A stretch of DNA of 7,913 nucleotides from Firmicutes bacterium UBA6226 (lineage in GTDB: Bacteria; Bacillota_A; Clostridia; Peptostreptococcales; Acidaminobacteraceae): positions 1 to 7,913 of the forward strand of contig DJWQ01000019.1 in assembly GCA_002441045.1 (NCBI GenBank), written 5' to 3'. The translations under genes and the position numbers were made by a program. How positions within the stretch are numbered: the first letter of the stretch is position 1; each line of letters opens with the position of its first letter. This document shows, in pieces, positions 1-5,418 of this stretch. The notes beneath the pieces are model-generated. The model searched no databases. It was not told the DNA's origin and saw nothing but the letters and a program-made list of their open reading frames with translations.

Positions 1-659
1 TCAATGGTCAAAATACCTGGTCTCAGTTTGCCTTGATTGAGTTGCCTTTCATGAATCCATGTGCCATCAAGTGAAAGGCACTCGTAATCACTACTAGGCA
101 AATCTAGCTGTAAGCTTTTAATTGCATGTATCAAAAAAGAAGAAGTTGTAAGATTGTTGATTTTAGTCCATTTAACGATACAATTTGAAGCTTCAAACGG
201 CGAGTAAAACAAATGCTGGAAGACTTCTCTTTTCGTCTCCTTAAGTATGATCTCAAGCGTATAGCTGGCCGTCTCTGATCTCGCATGAGGCAGCCCCTCT
301 GGATGAACCAATTGCTCATGTATCACATGACTATGATAGATGAAATCAGAAACGTTTATGCCATCGTCAAATTCTATTCTAAGAGAGGCATGGCGATAAT
401 CTCCTTTACCATATGTAGATTGTTCCAGTAAAAGCGTTTCCAAAGTGATCTGTGATCCCTCTTCATATAAAACTGCTGATCCAACTTGTATGTCATAATT
501 TTGATGTAATGCAGCCAAATAATCTGTATGCGCAACGCGCTCACCGTAGTGCAGGTTAACCACTTTACCATTCTCAAGTACTGATAAAATATAACTGGTC
601 TTTGAAGTCTGCAAATGAAACAAGGGTGTTTGGGACTCTGAATTTTCTATATAGATCAT
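1..659 (-). CDS. GH36 alpha-galactosidase, N-terminal part (runs off the window)
   Basis: This is the 5' end of a cytoplasmic-type glycoside hydrolase family 36 alpha-galactosidase, the group named Aga, RafA, MelA or AgaN, which removes terminal alpha-1,6-galactose from melibiose and raffinose-type sugars. The frame is open from 659 to the window edge and gives 219 residues, against roughly 730 for the family, so only the N-terminal beta-sandwich domain is present. Recognisable family blocks are YGKGDYR (83-89), SDFIYHSHVI (104-113), EGLP (121-124), TLEI (134-137), DLPSSDYE (186-193), GTWIHER (199-205) and RPGI (213-216). The catalytic aspartates lie beyond the window. Three in-frame ATGs are near the start (671, 662, 659). 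GGAGG at 665-669 lies 5 nt from the ATG at 659 but only 2 nt from that at 662, and it overlaps the one at 671, so 659 is preferred. No signal peptide is seen. The family call is from recall of homologues, not a search. Confidence 0.88.
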   Translation of the reverse strand, partial: MIYIENSESQTPLFHLQTSKTSYILSVLENGKVVNLHYGERVAHTDYLAALHQNYDIQVGSAVLYEEGSQITLETLLLEQSTYGKGDYRHASLRIEFDDGINVSDFIYHSHVIHEQLVHPEGLPHARSETASYTLEIILKETKREVFQHLFYSPFEASNCIVKWTKINNLTTSSFLIHAIKSLQLDLPSSDYECLSLDGTWIHERQLNQGKLRPGILTI

Positions 660-716
660 CATTTCCTCCATGATATGACTTTCGAACAAGCTGTATAGAT
701 GCTTTACATTTAACTT

Positions 717-746
717 ATTCTATCACAATTATCATAGTGACTCTAG
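717..746 (-). promoter_or_regulatory. Extended -10 promoter of the alpha-galactosidase gene
   Basis: On the minus strand TGATAGAAT (725-717) is an extended -10 element: a TGN motif directly followed by TAGAAT, which is 5/6 to consensus. The -35 at the usual 17-nt spacing is poor (TAGAGT, 745-740), so activity would rely on the extended -10 or on an activator. Transcription would start near 710, leaving about 50 nt of leader before the ATG at 659. Its position downstream of the mscL terminator fits an independent promoter. Inferred from sequence only. Confidence 0.45.
720..737. promoter_or_regulatory. Imperfect palindrome overlapping the alpha-galactosidase promoter (candidate operator)
   Basis: The 18-bp sequence CTATCACAATTATCATAG is an imperfect palindrome centred on AATT, with CTAT/ATAG ends and 14 of 18 positions symmetric. 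It covers part of the -10 and the spacer of the putative promoter, where a sugar-responsive repressor could block polymerase. It does not look like a CcpA cre site. The regulator is not in the window and function is inferred. Confidence 0.35.
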
Positions 747-758
747 TCTGCACAAATG

Positions 759-804
759 AAAAATCCTGCCTTCACAGCGCACCTATACACTTATGAAAGC
801 AGGA
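759..804 (-). terminator. Rho-independent terminator of mscL
   Basis: Reading the minus strand, TCCTGCTTTCA (804-794) pairs with TGAAGGCAGGA (774-764) to form an 11-bp stem with one U-G wobble and a 19-nt loop, followed directly by five Ts (763-759). It begins about 30 nt after the mscL stop. The plus strand lacks a T-run after the hairpin, so the terminator works in the mscL direction and insulates the downstream alpha-galactosidase gene. Confidence 0.85.
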
Positions 805-834
805 AAACCTTCAAATTATTAAATACTAAAGTGT

Positions 835-1233
835 CTATTCTTTTGATTTTAATAAATCTCTAATTTCACTTAATAAAATCACCTCATCAGAGGGCTTTGG
901 TGGTTCTGCAGACACTGGTTCTGGCTTTGCCTTTGCTTTTTCAATCATTCGAATCATAATAAAAATAACAAGTGCAATGATGACAAAATCTACAATATTT
1001 TGAATAAAGTTACCATAGTACACAGCAACCTCCGGTTGATCCCCCATAGCTGGCTCTAAAACCCACTTTAATGATTTGAAATCAACTTTTCCTAATAATG
1101 TACCAATTAAAGGCATCACAACATCGTTTACAAAAGATGTAACGATTTTTCCAAATGCACCACCAATAATGACTGCTACCGCCAAGTCAATTACATTACC
1201 TCTAATGACAAACTTTTTAAAATCCTTCCACAT
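835..1233 (-). CDS. mscL: Large-conductance mechanosensitive channel MscL
   Basis: MscL is the pentameric membrane safety valve that opens under high membrane tension and releases solutes during hypo-osmotic shock. The 132-residue product has the usual family length (E. coli 136) and aligns throughout by eye. An N-terminal amphipathic segment precedes RGNVIDLAVAVIIGGAFGKI (11-30), which begins the pore-lining TM1 (about 14-44) ending near DVVMPLIG. A short extracellular loop follows (about 50-72), then YYGNFIQN leading into TM2 (about 75-97). The cytoplasmic tail has a charged Pro/Glu linker and the conserved terminal helix EVILLSEIRDLLKS. On the minus strand GAGGT lies about 8 nt before the ATG at 1233, supporting this start. 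The gene is monocistronic, with a promoter in the divergent region and a terminator downstream. Nothing is missing or unusual, and no link to the divergent efflux genes is implied beyond shared upstream DNA. Confidence 0.97.
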   Translation of the reverse strand: MWKDFKKFVIRGNVIDLAVAVIIGGAFGKIVTSFVNDVVMPLIGTLLGKVDFKSLKWVLEPAMGDQPEVAVYYGNFIQNIVDFVIIALVIFIMIRMIEKAKAKPEPVSAEPPKPSDEVILLSEIRDLLKSKE

Positions 1234-1257
1234 AACATTTACCTCACTATAGTTATT

Positions 1258-1286
1258 TTAATATGATTTACCCTATTTACTTACAA
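1258..1286 (-). promoter_or_regulatory. Putative sigma-A promoter of mscL
   Basis: On the minus strand TTGTAA (1286-1281, 4/6 to the -35 consensus) and TATTAA (1263-1258, 4/6 to the -10) are separated by exactly 17 nt. Transcription would start near 1251, giving a leader of about 18 nt that carries the GAGGT ribosome binding site. The region is very AT-rich, so other -10 choices such as TATAGT a few bases downstream cannot be excluded. Confidence 0.45.
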
Positions 1287-1300
1287 ATAAACACACCAGA

Positions 1301-1336
1301 ATATTGTGAACGCAATGTTAAATTTCTTCACAATAT
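1301..1336. repeat. 10-bp perfect inverted repeat between the divergent mscL and tetR promoters
   Basis: ATATTGTGAA (1301-1310) is repeated as its exact reverse complement TTCACAATAT (1327-1336) with a 16-bp spacer. The repeat lies between the -35 boxes of the mscL promoter (1281-1286) and the tetR promoter (1338-1343), upstream of both transcription starts. It is therefore more likely a DNA-binding site than an RNA hairpin. A second short inverted pair, CGCAAT (1311-1316) and ATTGCG (1337-1342), adjoins the two arms. The binding protein is unknown. Confidence 0.5.
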
Positions 1337-1337
1337 A

Positions 1338-1366
1338 TTGCGACTGACCAGCCAGTCAGTTATAAT
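1338..1366 (+). promoter_or_regulatory. Promoter of the tetR-RND operon
   Basis: TTGCGA (1338-1343, 4/6 to the -35 consensus) and a perfect TATAAT (1361-1366) are separated by exactly 17 bp. Transcription would start near 1373, about 24 nt before the tetR TTG. The spacer is occupied by a palindromic operator, so this strong-looking promoter is expected to be repressed by default. Confidence 0.8.
1343..1360. promoter_or_regulatory. TetR-family operator inside the promoter spacer
   Basis: ACTGACCAGCCAGTCAGT is a palindrome with perfect 6-bp arms, ACTGAC and GTCAGT, around a 6-bp centre. It fills the spacer between the -35 and -10 of the tetR promoter, the classic location for a repressor that blocks RNA polymerase. 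Many autoregulated TetR-family repressors bind palindromes of this size just upstream of their own gene. That the adjacent TetR protein binds here is inferred from position and symmetry. Confidence 0.72.
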
Positions 1367-1396
1367 GAAGCATATTAATTTAAGCGAGGTGAAGTT

Positions 1397-1990
1397 TTGG
1401 CTAGAAAGAAAGATAAAAGGGAAATAATTCTAATGTCTGCTGCAGATTTATTTGCCAAAAATGGTTTCCATGAAACCAATATTACCGACATCGCTCACTC
1501 AGCTGAAATCGGAAAAGGAACCGTCTACGAATATTTTTCAAGTAAAGATGAACTCTATATTGAAGTTGTTAAGTTTAATATTGAACGTTACTTAACCCGA
1601 ATCAGAACCAGTATTTTAAGTTACGATCATTTCGAAGGTAAGCTCGCTGCGTTTATCGAGCATCACAGTGAAATCGTACATGAAAATATGCGTGCAACAG
1701 GAATGATGATTGACAACCCTAATCAGTTTAAAATTCCCAATGGTATGCATGAGGCTTTAAAATTACTAATGGCAGCCCGTTTCGAAGTGATACAGATTAT
1801 ACTGGATATTTTAGAACTCGGTCAATCGGAAGGTAAATTTAAATCAGACAACTTAGCGTATTATTCAGATTTATTCTTCGATATGCTCAGTCGAACCGCT
1901 ATGAGAAAACACATTTTTAAATTGGATGAAACTACCTTTAATAATGAAAAGGATTTATTAGTTCAAATGTTAGTAAAAGGCATCAGTTAA
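1397..1990 (+). CDS. TetR/AcrR-family transcriptional repressor of the RND pump
   Basis: This is a 197-residue one-component repressor with the normal TetR-family length and layout. The N-terminal DNA-binding domain spans about residues 8-54: helix 1 contains IILMSAADLFAKNGF, the helix-turn-helix runs through TNITDIAHSAEIGKGTVYEY (27-46), and the typical FSSKDEL follows. Residues from about 60 onward form an all-helical ligand-binding and dimerisation domain whose ligand cannot be read from sequence. The start is TTG at 1397, with GAGGTGA (1385-1391) 5 nt upstream; the next in-frame ATG is residue 13 and would cut into helix 1, so TTG is clearly preferred. The RND pump gene begins 50 bp after the stop with no terminator between, so the two are probably co-transcribed and autoregulated from the operator at 1343-1360. 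Release by a toxic amphiphile or other pump substrate is inferred. Confidence 0.93.
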   Translation: MARKKDKREIILMSAADLFAKNGFHETNITDIAHSAEIGKGTVYEYFSSKDELYIEVVKFNIERYLTRIRTSILSYDHFEGKLAAFIEHHSEIVHENMRATGMMIDNPNQFKIPNGMHEALKLLMAARFEVIQIILDILELGQSEGKFKSDNLAYYSDLFFDMLSRTAMRKHIFKLDETTFNNEKDLLVQMLVKGIS

Positions 1991-2040
1991 AATCAAATTC
2001 AACCCGAAATTATTATCAAACACATTTTAAGGAGTCTAAT

Positions 2041-5000
2041 ATGCTTTCAAACTACAGTGTTAGAAAACCATTTACCGTCGTCGTTGCGATTATCCTTGTT
2101 TTAATATTAGGATTCGTGTCTTTTAGCAATATTTCGACGGATCTTTTGCCAAGTGTCAATCTTCCCTATTCTGTCATCATAACGCCTTATATTGGGGCCA
2201 GCCCTGAGGAAGTTGAACTTGTAGTTACAAAGTCAATCGAGCAAAGTATGGCTTCCATTAGTAACATAAAAAACGTACAATCCATTTCCAGAGAAAATAT
2301 GTCTCTGGTAATCCTTGAGTTTGCTGAAACGACAAATATGGATTCAGCTGTCATAGAGATGAGAGAGAACTTGGATATGCTCGGGAGTTATCTCCCTGAA
2401 GGTGTCGGTTCTTCTACAATCATGAAGCTCAACCCAGACATGATGCCGATTATGGTTGTTTCTGCAGCTGTAGAAGGTCAAAGTATAGGTGAGTCCTCAT
2501 CGTTCTTACAGACCAAAATCATTCCTGAAATTGAAAGTGTTGAAGGGGTTGCATCGGTTGATGCCTCAGGACTTGTGGATAATGAAATCCATGTATTAAT
2601 TCGACAAGAAAAAATTGATGCTATTAATAAAGATATAAAAGATGCTATTGAAGCTCAAATAGAAGCCGCAAAAGCAGAAGCACTTGCAAAGCTTACACCC
2701 GAGCAACTGGCATATATGGCGATGCAACCTACTGAGCCAACCACACAACCAGATGTCCCACAAATTTCAATAACGAAAGATATGATCTCGGGTATCTTAA
2801 AAGGTCAAAATTTCAGTATGCCTGCAGGCTATATTACTGAAGAAGGCGTAGCTTATCTCGTAAGAACGGGTGATGCAATTGATGGTGATCAAGCGTTATC
2901 TAATCTCATCGTGATGTCATTACCGATAGATGGCATAGAGCCAATAAAGCTATCTGATGTTGCAGATATCATGATTGTGGACAATAACGATGACATGTAT
3001 TCAAAAGTCAATGGCATCGATGCCATTACATTAACGCTTCAAAAGCAAACAGAATATGTCACTTCAGATATAACAAATCGCGTACTTGAAAAAATAGATA
3101 CTTTAAAACAAACCTATCCAGATTTACAAATGGTCACTTTGATGAACCAAGGTGAGTACATCGATATCGTTGTGGATTCACTTTTAAATAACCTTATTTA
3201 CGGTGGCTTACTGGCTATTGTTATCCTGCTCATTTTCTTGAGAGATTTGAAGCCAACACTCGTCGTCGGATTTTCTATCCCAATCAGCGTTGTAACTGCT
3301 TTTGTTCTCATGTATTTTAGTGACATTACTCTCAACATTATCTCAATGGGTGGTCTGGCACTTGGTGTCGGGATGCTGGTGGATAACTCCATCGTAGTAA
3401 TAGAGAATATTTATCGTATGAGAAGTGAAGGCAAATCCGCTATTGAAGCTTCCGTTGAAGGTGCAAAACAAGTTTCAGGTGCCATTATGGCATCGACATT
3501 AACAACAGTTGCAGTCTTCCTACCAATTGTCTTCATAGAAGGGTTTACAAGAGAAATTTTTACTGATATGGCTTTGACCATCGCCTTTTCATTATTAGCA
3601 AGTTTAATGGTGGCACTAACACTCGTTCCAACTATGGCCTCTAAAATTCTTGTTAAAGAAGTTAACCAAGATCACCGTGTTTTCTCTGGTCTTAAAAATG
3701 GTTATTCAAAAATACTGAACTTCTCCTTAGATCACAAGTGGCTTGTCATTTTACTTGTCATCGGTCTTTTTGCAGGTAGTATTTACGGCATAACAGCAGT
3801 AGGAACAGAACTTTTCCCAAGTATGGACTCTGGTCAGCTTACGGTTACATTAACCATGCCACTTGAAGCAACATTTGAAGATCTCAAAGCAGCAGCCGAT
3901 GAAGTTACGACAAAAATGCAGAACCTTGATGGCATCGAAAGCATTGGTGCTTCAACCGGCGGTGGTATGTTCGGTGGCATGGGTAATGGCATGAATGGTG
4001 CCGGTGGCTCTGGAAACACTGCTACGTTCTATGTTACTTTGTCAGACGAGCGTTCACTTTCAACTCAAGAACTTGGTGATGAAATCTTAAAAGTTGCAGG
4101 TTCTGATCAGTATGAATTAAGCGTTACTGGAACTGATATGAATATGGGCTCGCTCACAGGTGGTGAAATTTCAATCGAAATTAAAGGTAGAGACTTTGAT
4201 ACTTTAGAAACGTTGGCAATCAGTATCTCAGATATCGTTAAGTCAGTTGAAGGAACTAAAGACGTTTCAAGTGGTGTTGAAGTAACTTCACCTGAACTCC
4301 GAGTGGTTGTCGATAAAGAAAAAAGCATCGCAAAGGGTCTAACCGTTGCACAAGTTTTTGTTGAGATTAACAAAGCACTTTCTAGTGATTCTGCATCTAC
4401 TAGCATCAATGTCAATGGCAATGATTTAAATGTGGTCGTTATGGATGAAGAAAGTATCAAATCCGTATCTCGAGAAGATATAATGGCTCTTGAAATTACA
4501 TCACCACAGGGTGAAACTGTCAAAATCTCTGATATTGCATCACTTGAGGAAGCAAACGGTTTTAAATCTATTAGAAGAACCAACCAACAACGTTACGTTA
4601 CCGTAACTGGTGCGCTTGAGACAGATTATAACATCGGAATCGTATCCGATAAAATTCAAGAAGGCTTAGATACACTTGAAGTGCCAAATGGTTATTCCGT
4701 AACAATGACTGGTGAAAACCAAACGATCAACGATTCATTTAGAGATTTGGGGAAAATGCTACTCTTAGCACTTGTATTCATCTATCTGATTATGGTTGCT
4801 CAATTCCAATCATTACTATCGCCATTTATCGTAATGTTTACAATTCCATTGGCATTTACAGGCGGTTTCTTTGCTCTATTAATCACAGGAAAGCCACTGT
4901 CAATCGTCGCTTTCTTAGGGATGATTATCTTGACAGGAGTCGTCGTCAACAATGGTATCGTATTTGTTGATTATGCGAATAAGATGCGTGAAGAAGGGAT

Positions 5001-5247
5001 GTCAAAACGTGAAGCTTTACTTAAAACTGGTAAAGACCGTCTAAGACCAATATTGATGACTGCACTCACAACGATTATCGCACTTTCAACGATGTCAGTT
5101 GGTGCAGGACAAGGTACTGAAATGATGCAACCAATGGCGATTACAACCATAGGCGGCCTCATCTATGCTACTTTATTAACCTTATTGTTCATTCCAGTTC
5201 TATTCGATCTATTTCACAAAAAAGATAAGTCGAACTCTGAAAACTAA
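2041..5247 (+). CDS. RND-superfamily efflux pump (HAE1/AcrB type, Gram-positive SwrC-like)
   Basis: This is a full-length resistance-nodulation-division transporter of 1068 residues (AcrB 1049, SwrC about 1065) that would export toxic or surface-active compounds using an ion gradient. TM1 (about 10-29) is followed by the family motif DLLPSVNLP (34-42) and the first porter domain. TM2-TM4 fall around 385-455, with LGVGMLVDNSIVVIENIYR in TM4. TM7-type sequence precedes ELFPSMDSGQ, which opens the second porter half. TM10 contains GVVVNNGIVFVDY (966-978) and TM11 contains RPILMTALTT (1002-1011). D448 and N449 align with AcrB D407 and D408, and N970 with K940, so the relay is reduced; this is common in the Gram-positive branch as I recall it. 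An Ala/Glu/Lys then Pro/Thr-rich insertion lies at 191-245, and a Gly/Met-rich stretch at 640-659. AAGGAG lies 6 nt before the ATG. No adaptor or outer-membrane factor gene is adjacent, consistent with a single-membrane host. The substrate is unknown. Confidence 0.93.
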   Translation: MLSNYSVRKPFTVVVAIILVLILGFVSFSNISTDLLPSVNLPYSVIITPYIGASPEEVELVVTKSIEQSMASISNIKNVQSISRENMSLVILEFAETTNMDSAVIEMRENLDMLGSYLPEGVGSSTIMKLNPDMMPIMVVSAAVEGQSIGESSSFLQTKIIPEIESVEGVASVDASGLVDNEIHVLIRQEKIDAINKDIKDAIEAQIEAAKAEALAKLTPEQLAYMAMQPTEPTTQPDVPQISITKDMISGILKGQNFSMPAGYITEEGVAYLVRTGDAIDGDQALSNLIVMSLPIDGIEPIKLSDVADIMIVDNNDDMYSKVNGIDAITLTLQKQTEYVTSDITNRVLEKIDTLKQTYPDLQMVTLMNQGEYIDIVVDSLLNNLIYGGLLAIVILLIFLRDLKPTLVVGFSIPISVVTAFVLMYFSDITLNIISMGGLALGVGMLVDNSIVVIENIYRMRSEGKSAIEASVEGAKQVSGAIMASTLTTVAVFLPIVFIEGFTREIFTDMALTIAFSLLASLMVALTLVPTMASKILVKEVNQDHRVFSGLKNGYSKILNFSLDHKWLVILLVIGLFAGSIYGITAVGTELFPSMDSGQLTVTLTMPLEATFEDLKAAADEVTTKMQNLDGIESIGASTGGGMFGGMGNGMNGAGGSGNTATFYVTLSDERSLSTQELGDEILKVAGSDQYELSVTGTDMNMGSLTGGEISIEIKGRDFDTLETLAISISDIVKSVEGTKDVSSGVEVTSPELRVVVDKEKSIAKGLTVAQVFVEINKALSSDSASTSINVNGNDLNVVVMDEESIKSVSREDIMALEITSPQGETVKISDIASLEEANGFKSIRRTNQQRYVTVTGALETDYNIGIVSDKIQEGLDTLEVPNGYSVTMTGENQTINDSFRDLGKMLLLALVFIYLIMVAQFQSLLSPFIVMFTIPLAFTGGFFALLITGKPLSIVAFLGMIILTGVVVNNGIVFVDYANKMREEGMSKREALLKTGKDRLRPILMTALTTIIALSTMSVGAGQGTEMMQPMAITTIGGLIYATLLTLLFIPVLFDLFHKKDKSNSEN

Positions 5248-5290
5248 AAAGATTTAAAGATTCGAAAAGTATCGTATAGCAACAAAACTC

Positions 5291-5352
5291 AGATGCTCTC
5301 ATGATGGGACTGTGACTCTTTCGAGTGACAACTCTATCTTGGGAGCATTTTT
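5291..5352 (+). terminator. Long imperfect hairpin with T-run ending the tetR-RND operon
   Basis: Bases 5291-5318 pair in a single register with 5350-5323 around a TTTC loop: 28 positions with 20 Watson-Crick pairs, 4 G-U wobbles and 4 mismatches (5302/5339, 5309/5332, 5310/5331, 5314/5327). The outer part, AGATGCTCTC with GGGAGCATTT, is continuous and runs into five Ts (5348-5352), as expected of an intrinsic terminator. It starts 43 nt after the pump stop. The stem is much longer than a usual terminator, so an additional role, or origin as a small repeat element, is possible. Confidence 0.75.
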
Positions 5353-5364
5353 ATGTTTCATGAC

Positions 5365-5370
5365 TATAAT
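5365..5370 (+). promoter_or_regulatory. Candidate -10 box for the diguanylate cyclase gene
   Basis: A perfect TATAAT lies just downstream of the pump terminator. At 17-bp spacing the -35 position reads GGAGCA, which is poor; TTGGGA (5339-5344) is better but 20 bp away. Initiation near 5377 would give a leader of about 42 nt containing AAAGAGG (5407-5413) before the ATG at 5419. Its position inside the longer alternative reading frame argues for the downstream start codon. Confidence 0.35.
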
Positions 5371-5418
5371 GGCATCAAGAGGGTATATTATCAACACCCC
5401 GTACGAAAAGAGGCCTTT

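Noticed and set aside
131..577. Two short minus-strand open frames (131-319 and 374-577) as separate small genes
   Set aside because: Both are out of frame with, and contained within, the continuous GH36 reading frame that runs off the left edge, which has recognisable family motifs and a good ribosome site.
1991..2040. A separate promoter or terminator between tetR and the pump gene
   Set aside because: The 50-bp gap holds only AT-rich sequence and the pump ribosome site; no hairpin with a T-run and no convincing -35/-10 pair is visible, so co-transcription is the simpler reading.
3955..4020. Gly/Met-rich stretch as a tandem DNA repeat or sequencing artefact
   Set aside because: The codons vary (ggt, ggc, gga) and the frame is kept on both sides, so it is a genuine low-complexity protein loop rather than a slipped repeat.
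4107..4583. Minus-strand 158-residue open frame inside the pump gene
   Set aside because: It lies fully opposite a clearly conserved RND coding frame, has no convincing ribosome site, and is rich in Ser, Leu, Ile and Thr as expected for a mirror of transporter codons.
5248..5418. Cyclic di-GMP riboswitch upstream of the diguanylate cyclase gene
   Set aside because: I looked for the conserved GEMM-I core and tetraloop-receptor elements and found none; the structure there is one long simple hairpin ending in a T-run.
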